DNA of 45,850 bases from JAUVZL01 sp965603515. Lineage in GTDB: Bacteria; Hydrothermota; Tepidihabitantia; SM23-42. The notes below the pieces were generated by a model. The model worked only from the letters and a program-made list of their open reading frames with translations. It made no database searches and was not told the DNA's origin. The position numbers and the translations under genes are program-made. The stretch lies in assembly GCA_965603515.1 (NCBI GenBank), contig CBFDDH010000021.1, positions 1-45,850 on the forward strand, written 5' to 3'. Shown piece by piece: positions 17,663 through 27,765 of the stretch (within the stretch, counting starts at the first letter, position 1; every line of letters starts with the position of its first letter).

Positions 17663-17689
17663 TTGACATTTTAATAAGCGAGTTATAAT
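17663..17689 (+). promoter_or_regulatory. Putative promoter of the surface/secretion operon
   Basis: TTGACA (17663-17668) and TATAAT (17684-17689) with a 15-bp spacer, or 16 bp if ATAATT is read as the -10. They lie 34 nt before the ATG at 17724, which has its own AAGGAGG. Confidence 0.55.
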
Positions 17690-17723
17690 TTTGGCATTCT
17701 AAACATGTTAAGTAAGGAGGATT

Positions 17724-20237
17724 ATGAAGAGAATCATGCTCTTTTGTTTACCTTTGCTACTCAGTGGTGGTACTGTTGGAAAGATCAGTGGTCGTGTTCT
17801 CGATGCTGAGACTGGTGATCCCCTTTGCGGCGTAGATGTTTATATCTCGTCACTTGCCCACGGTGGTGCCTCAGATGTCGATGGTGGTTATTTTATTCTT
17901 AATCTGCCGCCCGGCAAATACGAAGTTGAGGCATCCATGATCGGTTACCGCATTGAGATCAAACAGGATGTCAAAGTCTATGCTGATCGGACGACATATC
18001 TGGATTTTCTATTAACTATCGGTTTGATTGAGATTGATAATCCGATTGTTGTGGTGGCTGAGGAACCGGTCCTTCAGATCGACATGACCTCAAAAGAAAC
18101 AAGGATAACGCGCGATGAAATTGACCTTTTACCGGTTACCAAACCCGCGCAGGTTCTTGCTCTTCAAGGTGGCGTGACAACCGATGCCGGAGGTGATCTG
18201 CACATCCGCGGTGGTCGAACTGGAGAACTTGCCTATTATATTGATGGTATTGAAGTATCTAACCCTCTATTAGGCAGTGCTCCTAATTTCGACAAAAATA
18301 TCATCTCTGAGATGTCACTTCTTTCCGGTACGTTCAATGCCGAGTATGGAAATGTGATGAGCGGCGTCGTTAATGTTGTTACACCCGAAGGGAGTCCAAG
18401 GTTATCTTCGCACTTTGAATACACTTCCTTTGCAGTTAACCCGTCGCCGTACCGCAAAGTTGACTGGATAGATCCGGATTCAGCAACTGACGCCCACCGT
18501 GATTCATTGGGTAGTTCTCAGTACGTACCACAGCAACTGGCAAGAGATTATCAAGGTGAAGTCAATGCGTATGTCACTGGACCGATTCCATTTGATAAAG
18601 GAACGCGTTTTTATGCGGCTGCGAATTATTTCAACCAGGAATCGTATTTGCCTTTTGGGTACGAATATGGTTATAGTGCAAACAGTAAACTGACGCGTCG
18701 CTTTGGTTCGCAGTTCAAGGCTTTTGTTGATATCCATTATGCCTTGAGTGAAACACAAAACTATAGCCATCGGTACAAGTATCTATATGATAACTACCTT
18801 GTCAATTATAAACGTTCTATAAGGGTTATTGCAGGGATAAATCATATACTGCGCAATAATCTTTTCTATAATTTGCGCTTCGGCTATATCGTCGATAGTA
18901 TCGAGACAAAATCATCAGACGCGGTCGCTGATACGGTTATTGAACCGGTATATGACAACTACTCAGAGTTTTATGTTTCGGGTTATCCAATATTCAAGCA
19001 GGATATCACAACTAAGAAATACGTATTAAAGGCTGACATCACGCTCCAAACAGCTAAGATCCATAGTGTGAAATTTGGTATGGTGAGTAACTTCTACAGG
19101 TTCAACTTAGATAAACGTCAGCAACTGTTCACGCGTGGTCCGATTGTCTATCAAGAATATGCAAGAGAACCTTTGGATGGTGCTGTATTCTTGCAGGATA
19201 AGATTGAACACAATTATCTGGTGGTCAATGCGGGTCTGCGTTTTGATTACTATTACCCGAATGCTGTGATGTGGGAGGATATTGAGGATCCGACATCGCC
19301 GGTTCATGATGTTGACCCGAGTTATCAGTTATCGCCACGCCTTGGCTTGTCTCATCCAATTACAGATAATTCCATGCTCCATTTTGCTTACGGACACTTT
19401 TTCCAGACACCGCCTTATGAGATCATGTATTTCAATGCTGATTACATAACCTCTCCAGAGGAGATCCCACGTTATGGATTAGTCGGTAATCCACGGATCA
19501 AGCCGCAGCGGACTACTACTTATGAAGTTGGTATGAAATATGCGATAAAGAATGTTTACGGTATCGATGTCACGCTTTTCTTAAAAGACATCAAGAACTT
19601 ACTGGCTACTACACAAGTGCGTGATTTCCCATATGATTACATTATTTACACCAATGAAGATTTCGGTTCAGTACAAGGGTTTGATGTAACTATAAAAAGA
19701 AAACTGGTTTCCAGATTTGGGTTCAATATCAATTATACTTATCAAATCGCGCGCGGTAACCGTTCATTTGCTATGCAAGGTTTCTATGATGTTTATACTG
19801 GTTTGCCTGAGAGGATTAAAGAATATTACCTGGATTTTGACCGCCGCCATACTATCGCTGGTATTTTGAATATCGCATTCAACGATCTGGGTGGTATGGG
19901 GCTCAATTTCAAAGCGGCAAGTGGGCTGCCTTATACGCCTTACATAAGCGAAGGTGTCGTTGTCGAAGAGAATTCAGCGCGCATGGCCTGGGAATATTCG
20001 TTTGATGTGATGATCCATCAAGGTTTCAACATCGGCAAGACGACCGTTGATTTATTTGTCAAAGGTACTAATACTACAGATCACCTCAATCCCCGTTATG
20101 TCTATCCGCGCAGTGGCGAACCCTGGAATTCAGGTGAACTTGCTGGAGGTTTAATGGGCTCACAAGACTATATTATGAATCCTGCATACGTTGGTACGCG
20201 AAGGATAATCAAAGCAGGTATGAGTGTAGGATTTTGA
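17724..20237 (+). CDS. TonB-dependent receptor-like outer membrane protein
   Basis: 837 aa with an N-terminal signal peptide (MKRIMLFCLPLLLSGG). A CarboxypepD_reg-like/beta-sandwich domain (about 18-100, GKISGRVLDAETGDPL) is followed by a plug domain (about 125-225, LHIRGGRTGELAYYIDGIEV and NVMSGVVNVVT) and a beta barrel with typical alternating aromatic strands. I see no obvious TonB box, but the N-terminal domain is common in SusC-like and OAR-like proteins. It opens an operon with a 905-aa secreted protein (13-nt gap) and a PorV-like protein, so it may take part in surface protein export or uptake of a polymer. The substrate is unknown. Confidence 0.88.
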   Translation: MKRIMLFCLPLLLSGGTVGKISGRVLDAETGDPLCGVDVYISSLAHGGASDVDGGYFILNLPPGKYEVEASMIGYRIEIKQDVKVYADRTTYLDFLLTIGLIEIDNPIVVVAEEPVLQIDMTSKETRITRDEIDLLPVTKPAQVLALQGGVTTDAGGDLHIRGGRTGELAYYIDGIEVSNPLLGSAPNFDKNIISEMSLLSGTFNAEYGNVMSGVVNVVTPEGSPRLSSHFEYTSFAVNPSPYRKVDWIDPDSATDAHRDSLGSSQYVPQQLARDYQGEVNAYVTGPIPFDKGTRFYAAANYFNQESYLPFGYEYGYSANSKLTRRFGSQFKAFVDIHYALSETQNYSHRYKYLYDNYLVNYKRSIRVIAGINHILRNNLFYNLRFGYIVDSIETKSSDAVADTVIEPVYDNYSEFYVSGYPIFKQDITTKKYVLKADITLQTAKIHSVKFGMVSNFYRFNLDKRQQLFTRGPIVYQEYAREPLDGAVFLQDKIEHNYLVVNAGLRFDYYYPNAVMWEDIEDPTSPVHDVDPSYQLSPRLGLSHPITDNSMLHFAYGHFFQTPPYEIMYFNADYITSPEEIPRYGLVGNPRIKPQRTTTYEVGMKYAIKNVYGIDVTLFLKDIKNLLATTQVRDFPYDYIIYTNEDFGSVQGFDVTIKRKLVSRFGFNINYTYQIARGNRSFAMQGFYDVYTGLPERIKEYYLDFDRRHTIAGILNIAFNDLGGMGLNFKAASGLPYTPYISEGVVVEENSARMAWEYSFDVMIHQGFNIGKTTVDLFVKGTNTTDHLNPRYVYPRSGEPWNSGELAGGLMGSQDYIMNPAYVGTRRIIKAGMSVGF

Positions 20238-20250
20238 TGAAGGAGTTGGC

Positions 20251-22968
20251 ATGATATTGATACTATGCTTGATATTTTATCCTGAGATCGATAAGGCAGT
20301 GGGTATCTCAGATAAGGGCGAATTGTCTGACGTAACCTCGAATTTCGGATTGATCGCGAACCTCCATTACTTCACACCGTCATTTCATTGGCCTAATTCA
20401 GCACCTTTTCAGCAGCAGTACTGCCCTGGGTTTGGTATGATCGCGGCTCATGATTATAATGTCATTGAGTCATTTGTGAACCTTGCAGCGCCTGAGTGGG
20501 CACCTCTTGAGGGTTCCTTTGGCTTGTTCTATTCAGGGGAAGAGACGACACCGGACGGCACGCCTATTATGGCGACCTCGGACAATGTCGATACTTGGCC
20601 CCAGGAAGCAGGTGAGCCGTTTTGGCCCGGACCTTATCGTCGTGATCCAGCAACCGGCCTGGAGGTTGAGGGTGAGTTTACTTCAGACCAGGATCTTTTC
20701 TGTATCTTCAATGACCAGGGGGTTTTTGATCTACAAGTAGATCAGTCTACTTATTCTTACGGAAGGATATATGCTCAGGATTTTATCTTCTATGATTTTC
20801 ACCTCTACACGGTTGGAAATACCACGCTCGACAGTATGTATCTTGGTTTTCGTGGTAATTTCCGCTGCGACTATGATATGCAGGATTACATAGGCTTATA
20901 CCGTGATTCCAGTGTTACTTTTATTTATTACTGGGATGCTGATGGCATACCTCAGGAACCGTGGGAATCAGTAGGTTATATTGGTGTAGGTTTCTTAAAT
21001 CAGGAGATAACGAATTTTCATTATTATAAGAAGCAGGATGAACCGAGTGAAGATTTCAGGTTCTATCCAATAATTATTTCTGATCCGACTGATCCGAATA
21101 TTGATTCTGCACTGTATTTCCACGGTGCTGATATTAATATTGATGATCCCGGTTTGGTTCAGGCATTACCACCTGAGTCAACGAGCGCCTATAATTTCAT
21201 TGTTTCTTGTGGTCCTTTATCCATAATGCCTGAGGATACCTTACAGCTGACTGCAGTAGTTATATGTGGCGAGGATTCAGCTGACCTTTTTGACAACCTT
21301 GCAATGGCGCTGACTTTAGCGGATAACTACTTTCTGGGTAGTGGACCACCGTCACCGCCTGTTGTTTACGGCGTGCCTGGTGAAAAGAGAGTAACGTTGT
21401 ACTGGGATCCTCAGCCGACTGAATCTTCAGCCGACATAATCACTGGTAAACAAGATTTTGAAGGTTACAAGATATACCGGAGTGAAGATCAGGGTATGTC
21501 ATGGGGGAAGGAAATCACCAATGATAAAGGTGAGGTGGTTGGCTATGTTCCACTCGCTCAGTTTGATCTAAAAGATTCTATTTTTGGTACTGACCCGGCA
21601 TTTCCGTATCAGTCTTTAGGTAGTGAAACTGGTTTGAAGCATGTTCTAACTGACTCTGCGGTGTATAACGGGATAGAATACTGGTATTGTGTTGCGGCAT
21701 ATGATCAGGGCAATCAACATCAAGATTCCTTAGAACCCTCGTATGAGAATCCTAGAGGGAGACCAACTACTGCGAATGTTGTATCAGTGATCCCGGCTCA
21801 AATGCCTTCAGGTTATAATCCGGCTTATGTACAGGGTGGCGACACTTTAAAGTCGCTCGGCAGCCAGTCTGAGGGATTAGCCATGGTTAGTATCCTCAAC
21901 CCAGGCCAACTCGAGGCCCGTACATATGAAGTCACGTTCAATGATTCATTTTTTGATGACAGCTTATGGGTGGATTCAACGACCTTCAATCTTTTTTGTG
22001 CAACTACTGGCGAATCCTTGTTCGTTCATCAAGAACTCTCTGATTCATCGCTTGATAATATCCCGGCAATCGACGGTTTCCGATTGACCTTATTGAACAG
22101 CGGAAGTGGCGTGAAATTCCTCGGCTGGACAAATATCGCTGGTGATACCTGTACATTTGACTGGTGGACTGGTTATGTTGGTTCAATGGGCCCCATTTAT
22201 ACCTATATCTCTGGCATATCTGATTTCCGTATTGTAGTTGACCACGTCAACCCGGCAAGTGTGCAGGTTGAAGATGGATTTGGTGGTACATATCCACCGA
22301 TTCAGATACCGATTCGGGTATATGATATCACCGATTCTGCGAACCCGGTTGATGTGAGTGATTCGACTTGGCTCCTTGATTTTGCATATGCTTTTCCTGG
22401 CAACCCGATGTTTGGTCCTGAAGGTTGGAACCTAATACCAGGTGGTGCTGGTTACAATCCCAGCGCTGCTGGTCAGGAGTATGGATTTGTTGATCAAATC
22501 GGTTGTTGGAGTGAAAACGGTGATGCCGTATATTTCGCAACACAGAACGGTCCAGCCACAGAAACCCCGCCATCTGAAGATGATGAACTTACGATTCTGA
22601 CCTATAAACCGTTTTCTTCCAGTGTCAAGTATGAATTTACGATAATACCGTTTTCCATTGATGCTGATCAGATTGATCTGTCCACGGTCCGCGTTGTACC
22701 TAATCCCTACATGTTGCATTCCAAATATGAAAGCACACCATATGACCGGAGATTGATGTTTGCAAATTTACCCCAGCAATGCGAGATACAGATATACAAT
22801 ATCGCTGGTGAACACATCAGAACGATTCAACACAGTAACAACCTCAGTTATGAATACTGGGATCTGCGAACCAAATATGGACTTGAGGTTGCCTATGGCT
22901 TATATGTTTTTGTGGTTAATGCTGATGCTCAAACCAAGGCAAAAGGTAAGTTTGTTATCATAAAATAG
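20251..22968 (+). CDS. Large secreted protein with T9SS-like C-terminal domain
   Basis: 905 aa. ATG preceded by AAGGAG. The N-terminus is a short hydrophobic stretch (MILILCLIFYPE) without a basic n-region, so the export signal is weak or atypical. Residues about 365-510 look like a fibronectin-type III domain (RVTLYWDPQPTESSAD, YKIYRSEDQG). The C-terminus has VRVVPNPY, an IYNIAGEHIRTI strand and a YGLYVFVV-type strand, matching the FlgD-like/T9SS sorting fold. It lies between a TonB-receptor-like gene and a PorV-like gene, with gaps of 13 and 12 nt. No enzyme motif was recognised. Confidence 0.8.
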   Translation: MILILCLIFYPEIDKAVGISDKGELSDVTSNFGLIANLHYFTPSFHWPNSAPFQQQYCPGFGMIAAHDYNVIESFVNLAAPEWAPLEGSFGLFYSGEETTPDGTPIMATSDNVDTWPQEAGEPFWPGPYRRDPATGLEVEGEFTSDQDLFCIFNDQGVFDLQVDQSTYSYGRIYAQDFIFYDFHLYTVGNTTLDSMYLGFRGNFRCDYDMQDYIGLYRDSSVTFIYYWDADGIPQEPWESVGYIGVGFLNQEITNFHYYKKQDEPSEDFRFYPIIISDPTDPNIDSALYFHGADINIDDPGLVQALPPESTSAYNFIVSCGPLSIMPEDTLQLTAVVICGEDSADLFDNLAMALTLADNYFLGSGPPSPPVVYGVPGEKRVTLYWDPQPTESSADIITGKQDFEGYKIYRSEDQGMSWGKEITNDKGEVVGYVPLAQFDLKDSIFGTDPAFPYQSLGSETGLKHVLTDSAVYNGIEYWYCVAAYDQGNQHQDSLEPSYENPRGRPTTANVVSVIPAQMPSGYNPAYVQGGDTLKSLGSQSEGLAMVSILNPGQLEARTYEVTFNDSFFDDSLWVDSTTFNLFCATTGESLFVHQELSDSSLDNIPAIDGFRLTLLNSGSGVKFLGWTNIAGDTCTFDWWTGYVGSMGPIYTYISGISDFRIVVDHVNPASVQVEDGFGGTYPPIQIPIRVYDITDSANPVDVSDSTWLLDFAYAFPGNPMFGPEGWNLIPGGAGYNPSAAGQEYGFVDQIGCWSENGDAVYFATQNGPATETPPSEDDELTILTYKPFSSSVKYEFTIIPFSIDADQIDLSTVRVVPNPYMLHSKYESTPYDRRLMFANLPQQCEIQIYNIAGEHIRTIQHSNNLSYEYWDLRTKYGLEVAYGLYVFVVNADAQTKAKGKFVIIK

Positions 22969-22980
22969 GGAGCAGATGTT

Positions 22981-24063
22981 ATGAAACGATCAGAATTGAA
23001 TGTAGGGCAAGGCTTCAACCTTGCGAAATGTAAAACACCACTAGGAGTGCGGTCATTCCTTATTTATTCGGTCCTTCTTTGCCTGATGTGTGTTACCTTA
23101 AGTTTTGGTTTTAATAAGGTGGGTACGACTGCCGCACCTTTTTTAAAGATCGAGTTCGGTGCTCGGGCAGTTGCCATGGGCGGTTCTTTTGTCGCCCTTG
23201 CCAATGATCCCTCAGGAGTCTATTATAACCCTGCAGGTATTGCAGAATTGCAGAACACCTATGTTTCAGGCGGACACACTGAGTGGTTTGCCGATCTTAA
23301 CTATGAATATGCTGCGTTTATACTCCCTACGAAAAGGCTCAATTTTTGTCTCTGGGGTACCTTTCTCTCGTCTAGTGATATGGAAGTCACGACTGTGGAA
23401 ATTCCAGAAGGGACTGGTCAGTACTTCAAATATGTAGATGGTTTGCTTGCTTTCACGACTTCGGCACTTTTGTCTGACCGGCTCTCAATCGGTTTCTCTG
23501 CAAAATACATTCAGCAATCTCTTTATAATGAAAGTGCCGCTACTTTGGCTCTGGATATCGGCTCAATACTAAAGACGCCGCTCAAAGGTACGAGGCTCGG
23601 TATGTGTCTGGTAAATTATGGTGGCAGGATGCAGTTGTCAGGTAATGATCTAATCATCCAGACCGATCCCTGGCCTGAGTATGAGGGAAATGCAGACGTT
23701 GAAGCAAGATTGACTACCGAATCTTTTCCTTTACCACTGGCTTTCAAAATGGGACTTGCCTTTTATATTATTGACCGGGAAGAGGCATTCATGCTTAGTG
23801 ACAACTACCAGTTGCGGGTTGCTATTGATGGTATTCATCCAAATGATGGCGAGGAGAAACTGCAGATTGGCGCGGAGTATGGTCTATACAATATCCTTTT
23901 CTTAAGGGGCGGCTACAAGGTGAATTATGATACGCAAAAATTCACTGTCGGCGCTGGAGTTAAAGCGGGTATTGCCAGACGTGAAGTCTGTGTCGACTAC
24001 GCATATGTCGATATGGATATACTTGATGCCACACACCGCTTTACCCTGACAATTGGATTTTAG
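22981..24063 (+). CDS. PorV/PorQ-family outer membrane protein
   Basis: 360 aa. A long basic n-region precedes a hydrophobic signal segment (about 25-44). The mature N-terminus KVGTTAAPFLKIEFGARAVA followed by MGGSFVALANDPSGVYYNPA is the hallmark of the PorV/PorQ (UPF0164) family, 14-stranded FadL-like barrels. In type IX secretion PorV shuttles cargo with a C-terminal sorting domain to the attachment complex. Its placement between CTD-bearing secreted proteins supports that role here, although no PorK/L/M/N genes are in the window. Confidence 0.88.
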   Translation: MKRSELNVGQGFNLAKCKTPLGVRSFLIYSVLLCLMCVTLSFGFNKVGTTAAPFLKIEFGARAVAMGGSFVALANDPSGVYYNPAGIAELQNTYVSGGHTEWFADLNYEYAAFILPTKRLNFCLWGTFLSSSDMEVTTVEIPEGTGQYFKYVDGLLAFTTSALLSDRLSIGFSAKYIQQSLYNESAATLALDIGSILKTPLKGTRLGMCLVNYGGRMQLSGNDLIIQTDPWPEYEGNADVEARLTTESFPLPLAFKMGLAFYIIDREEAFMLSDNYQLRVAIDGIHPNDGEEKLQIGAEYGLYNILFLRGGYKVNYDTQKFTVGAGVKAGIARREVCVDYAYVDMDILDATHRFTLTIGF

Positions 24064-24097
24064 TATTTAGGTATTTGATATATTTGAAGGAGGTTTC

Positions 24098-24955
24098 ATG
24101 AATAGACGTAGTTTTCTAAAGACACTTGGATTTACAGCACCGTTGCTTGCTTTTTTTAGTAATATCCCAAAGATGTTGTGGGCGGGAAAATTAGAACATT
24201 CAAAGAAAGATTTCTGGAAAGACAAGAAGTTCATCCAAAATTCCCTCGACATGTCAGGTTATAAAAATGGTATGATAAAGGCGAAGATCGATGGTGACTG
24301 GAAGGAATTTAAAATACGCAAGGCGAGCGATGAATTCATTAAATGGAATATAGAAAAACGGCTTAAATTCCTTGAGGATATTAAAAAAGGTGTGATGGGT
24401 TGGGGTGGTCCGCATCAAGGCGCAGTGGCGACTTATGGGCTTGGTCGTCTTGATTCCAGGTTTACCGTGAATAATGCTATAAAGGGTATAGGCTTAGCGC
24501 CCAAAGATGAGAACCTTGACGAGGCGATCAAACGGTTAAAAGACACATTTGAAAAGCCCATGCTTGAGAAAATGGATATCCTTAAATCACTGTATGAAAA
24601 AGACGCGGATTACTTTGACTGGCGCAAACAGACTTCTTTGGAACTGTACAGTACACCGACCTTTGAAACGCATACCTTCTTGAATGTGATGGATAATCCG
24701 GTGGCAACGGTCGTTTATCTTGATATCCCATCTTTTGAGATACGTACGATAGCGCGCGTTGTTCATCCTGAAGACAAGTCGGCACTTCCTTCAGAAAAAA
24801 AACTTCTCGAGTTTGTCAACCTTGCTCATGAGTACATGCACGGTAAATTCTCACGCATATTTCCCCTATTACTATTCTACATTATCGAAGAGTTTGATAA
24901 TACACCAGGCTCAAAATTGGGCATCAGGACCGTACCTGAGAGACCAAAAGAATAG
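24098..24955 (+). CDS. Tat-exported hypothetical protein
   Basis: 285 aa. The N-terminus MNRRSFLKTLGFTAPLLAFF carries a textbook twin-arginine motif (RRSFLK) followed by a hydrophobic core, so it should be exported folded. AAGGAGG precedes the ATG. The mature region is mostly helical and charged (many Lys, Asp and Glu), with a GWGGPHQGAVATYGLG stretch and a C-terminal hydrophobic patch RIFPLLLFYIIEEF. I do not recognise a family or a cofactor motif. It sits in the surface operon 34 nt after the PorV-like gene. Confidence 0.78.
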   Translation: MNRRSFLKTLGFTAPLLAFFSNIPKMLWAGKLEHSKKDFWKDKKFIQNSLDMSGYKNGMIKAKIDGDWKEFKIRKASDEFIKWNIEKRLKFLEDIKKGVMGWGGPHQGAVATYGLGRLDSRFTVNNAIKGIGLAPKDENLDEAIKRLKDTFEKPMLEKMDILKSLYEKDADYFDWRKQTSLELYSTPTFETHTFLNVMDNPVATVVYLDIPSFEIRTIARVVHPEDKSALPSEKKLLEFVNLAHEYMHGKFSRIFPLLLFYIIEEFDNTPGSKLGIRTVPERPKE

Positions 24956-25002
24956 AAGGGGTGAAAAGGGGACAGGGAGACATGGAGAAAAAAGGAGGTT
25001 TT

Positions 25003-25971
25003 ATGAAATATTTTGTTGGTTTAATGCTTATATGTGGTTTGTTGTTTAGCCAGGTGCTGTACGAGGAGTACTTTACTGATGGGAATATGCAGCTCGACTG
25101 GTATCCCTGGTTCACTGACAGTATTGGGATTGGAGACAGCATGGGTGTTATCAATGATCCGACGACGCCAGGAGGAGACTCCTGGGCAGGTAGGATCTCA
25201 AATGAGTATATGGGGGCGGCTGGATTGACCTATGCGGGTGCAAGTAGTTTGGTAGATTATTCAATTGAGGCGTGGGTATATACGCTTGTCACTACAGCCG
25301 CTGGTCCATACAATGGTATTGCGATCAGGATGAATCCGTCAACCCGATACCTTTATCGTCTTGTATCTGATTTTGATAATAGCGCACGGCTTAGGCTTGG
25401 GCTCATTGGATATCAAGGATATCCAGTTGTTTTGAGAGACTGGTCATCTTCAGAAATCCCCGGTGGTGTACCTTCTTCATCTTCCTGGCACAAATTAAAA
25501 TTAAAGGTGGTTGCTGATTCGATCTGGGCATACTATGATGAGCAAATGTTGCCTGGCTGTCCGATCATAAATGACAGTGTATCTTCTGGATACTTTGGCG
25601 TGTACGTTTTCAACATGTCAGATACGACTTCAACAAAATGTGATGACATAATCGTTCAAGCTGAAGGTACATCCATTGTTGAGCACGACATTGATAGTGA
25701 AGCTACCTTTTCCGTTGCTCCGAATCCTTTCAAATACAAAACTGTTATCAGTTTTGGCAAGACGCAGAGTACTCAGTGCAAAGAGCTAAAAATATACGAT
25801 GCAACTGGTCGAAAGGTGAAAGATTTATTACTGTCTACTGCTTACTCCCTAGTGCCTACTACTATTTCCTGGGATGGTAAAGATGACTGGGGAAATATCG
25901 CAGCACCGGGTGTATATTTTATTGTTGATGATCACGGCAATACCCTTAGGAATGTGGTCAAGTTGCATTAG
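25003..25971 (+). CDS. Secreted LamG-like protein with T9SS-like C-terminal domain
   Basis: Start chosen at the ATG at 25003, which follows AAAGGAGG; the upstream in-frame GTG lies in purine-rich spacer DNA. 322 aa with a signal peptide (MKYFVGLMLICGLLFS). The middle (about 20-215) is beta-rich and resembles a concanavalin/LamG jelly roll (DYSIEAWVYTL, WHKLKLKVV, YFGVYVFN). The C-terminus is a sorting domain: FSVAPNPFKYKTVISF, then KIYDATGRKVKDL and APGVYFIV. It is the last gene of the surface operon and ends at the terminator 25985-26019. The ligand is unknown. Confidence 0.83.
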   Translation: MKYFVGLMLICGLLFSQVLYEEYFTDGNMQLDWYPWFTDSIGIGDSMGVINDPTTPGGDSWAGRISNEYMGAAGLTYAGASSLVDYSIEAWVYTLVTTAAGPYNGIAIRMNPSTRYLYRLVSDFDNSARLRLGLIGYQGYPVVLRDWSSSEIPGGVPSSSSWHKLKLKVVADSIWAYYDEQMLPGCPIINDSVSSGYFGVYVFNMSDTTSTKCDDIIVQAEGTSIVEHDIDSEATFSVAPNPFKYKTVISFGKTQSTQCKELKIYDATGRKVKDLLLSTAYSLVPTTISWDGKDDWGNIAAPGVYFIVDDHGNTLRNVVKLH

Positions 25972-25984
25972 GAATATCTGTAAT

Positions 25985-26019
25985 AAAAAAAGGCGCTGAT
26001 TTTATTCAGCGCCTTTTTT
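25985..26019. terminator. Bidirectional rho-independent terminator
   Basis: GGCGCTGA (25992-25999) pairs with TCAGCGCC (26006-26013) around a 6-nt loop, with an A-run before and a T-run after. It serves both the surface operon (plus) and the convergent C25 protease gene (minus). Confidence 0.93.
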
Positions 26020-26031
26020 ATTATTATCAAA

Positions 26032-27558
26032 TCACATTTTAACTATCTTTCGGGTCAATATCTTATTATCAATATTTACTTTCAGAACATAAATACCTGC
26101 TCTGAGTTCATTACCGGATTTATCATTCAACAAGATAGCTATACTGTGGTGTCCAGCCCCCAGACGATAGGTTGTATTTTTCATTTTTCTGCCTGAACAA
26201 TCATAAACAGAGATCGTCAAATTTTGTTCAGTCTTCAGGGTGAGATCCATTTGAGCATGTTTGGTCACTGGATTACTTTGCACGGTGAAAATTGAGCCTG
26301 TATTTCTATCTGCGCTATGCTCGGCGATTCCGGTATTATGACCGAGCGGTATCAAGAATGGATCAGCAAGTAAGGTCATGCCATAATGCCAGCACAAACG
26401 GTCATAGCTCATGCCAACTGAGTCGTAAATGCAGGCGAACCAATATTTGAATGCCTCGCCGAGTTTTTTTCCTTCGCCCAGCGGTCGATAGAAATAATTG
26501 AAATCCAGCATACTACCGGTTTTTGTTGAACCGATTGAACCAAGACCAGAGGTTGAATCGAATACGACACGGTTGCCACCACAATTACCGCTTGTCGTGT
26601 ATCGGCTGAATGAACACGCAAAGAAATTATAGAAGTTGGTTGGTGGATTCTGACTCGTATACTCGTAAGAATAATAGTAATCATACGACTGTCCATTATT
26701 GTAGGCGAATTGATGACCGCCTGGCCAGGAGTGTGCACAGACCTGAACCCATGCTTGGGTTGTGTCTAATCTTGTTCGATATAGGGTCGCTTTCGTTGTT
26801 TCTGCGTCCCAGTAATTCATCGTGTCAGAGTAGAGCATGGATACATCACCAGCCCATTGTCCAGCCCATGGTATCCAGTCGTCGTCTATGAAAACAAGTG
26901 CTCGTTGCGTAAGGAGCAATGTATCGTGGCGATAGGAATTATTTTTCTGGAAATAGTCTTGCAAGAGTAAAGTATCATCACCCAAACCTGATGGATAAAG
27001 CCGTCCAATATATATATCAGGGTGGACACTACCGGTGTGACCATCATATTTACCATTCCCCGTATTCATCGTATCAAGCCATGTGCCGTTTAGATCCATG
27101 TAGAACAGATCCATAGGAAAGTCTGCGTACCCAGACCCGAAATCATCGGTGACCTCAAACCAGGCAACAGGTAGGTTACCTATTAATAGGGCACCCTCAA
27201 TGCTATTGTTATTGTAGAGATTCTGCAGAAAGATACGGAGTGTCTCAGGTGTGCCACCGGTCATTTGATAACTGTAAACAGTATGACCTTCAGATTGCAG
27301 GTTATTGGTCAACTGGCTTAATTCATTGCTCAGGGTATTGGCAATAGACTGTTCAGTGATAACGGCAACATTGCCTCGTCCTCCATACATTATCTTATCA
27401 AGCATGTATGAAAATTCAGTATACGGATGTGAGGTGATCCATTGCTCATAGGTCTCTGGTTTTGAACCTGGAGGACCTGCCCATTTTAAGATCGGCACAT
27501 TGTCTTGTCCAGGGCTTAAAACAAATATTAAAGTAAATAACAACACTATTTTTTTCAT
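26032..27558 (-). CDS. Gingipain-like C25 family cysteine protease, secreted
   Basis: Start placed at the ATG at 27558, after AAGGAGA and promoter 27575-27602; the longer frame runs into repeat DNA. 508 aa with a signal peptide (MKKIVLLFTLIFVLSPGQ). The caspase-like C25 core contains LLIGNLPV and DIYIGRL. The likely catalytic pair is His276 in CAHSWPGGH and Cys315 in NFFACSFSRY. The end is a T9SS-like sorting domain (SNPVTKHAQMDL, VYDCSGRKMK, RAGIYVLKV), somewhat degenerate since the usual PNPF reads SNPV. It would act at the cell surface or outside. The substrate is unknown. Confidence 0.85.
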   Translation of the reverse strand: MKKIVLLFTLIFVLSPGQDNVPILKWAGPPGSKPETYEQWITSHPYTEFSYMLDKIMYGGRGNVAVITEQSIANTLSNELSQLTNNLQSEGHTVYSYQMTGGTPETLRIFLQNLYNNNSIEGALLIGNLPVAWFEVTDDFGSGYADFPMDLFYMDLNGTWLDTMNTGNGKYDGHTGSVHPDIYIGRLYPSGLGDDTLLLQDYFQKNNSYRHDTLLLTQRALVFIDDDWIPWAGQWAGDVSMLYSDTMNYWDAETTKATLYRTRLDTTQAWVQVCAHSWPGGHQFAYNNGQSYDYYYSYEYTSQNPPTNFYNFFACSFSRYTTSGNCGGNRVVFDSTSGLGSIGSTKTGSMLDFNYFYRPLGEGKKLGEAFKYWFACIYDSVGMSYDRLCWHYGMTLLADPFLIPLGHNTGIAEHSADRNTGSIFTVQSNPVTKHAQMDLTLKTEQNLTISVYDCSGRKMKNTTYRLGAGHHSIAILLNDKSGNELRAGIYVLKVNIDNKILTRKIVKM

Positions 27559-27574
27559 AAAATCTCCTTGCTGT

Positions 27575-27602
27575 ATTCTAACGATTCTGTAAATAAAGTC
27601 AA
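27575..27602 (-). promoter_or_regulatory. Promoter of the C25 protease gene
   Basis: Minus strand: TTGACT (27602-27597), a 16-bp spacer and TAGAAT (27580-27575), 16 nt before the ATG at 27558. Confidence 0.7.
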
Positions 27603-27765
27603 GTATTGGGTAAAGCAGGAAGCAAGTTCCAAGAACCAAATTCTCCCGCTTTGCGGAATCCACGATTTTCCTATATATTATAATCCAAAATGATAAATCG
27701 GGACAAGAGCCGAGAACCTTCATAAAGCAGTTATTGGAAAGACAGTCATTAAGTAATTGGAACTC

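Larger units (their letters stand above)
17422..17723. other. AT-rich spacer between HU and TonB-receptor genes
   Basis: No gene. It holds the perfect hairpin at 17493-17529 and the putative promoter at 17663-17689. The rest is AT-rich with nothing recognised. Confidence 0.7.

Noticed and set aside
24956..25002. Upstream GTG start for the LamG-like protein
   Set aside because: Purine-rich low-complexity DNA; the ATG at 25003 has AGGAGG and begins a proper signal peptide.
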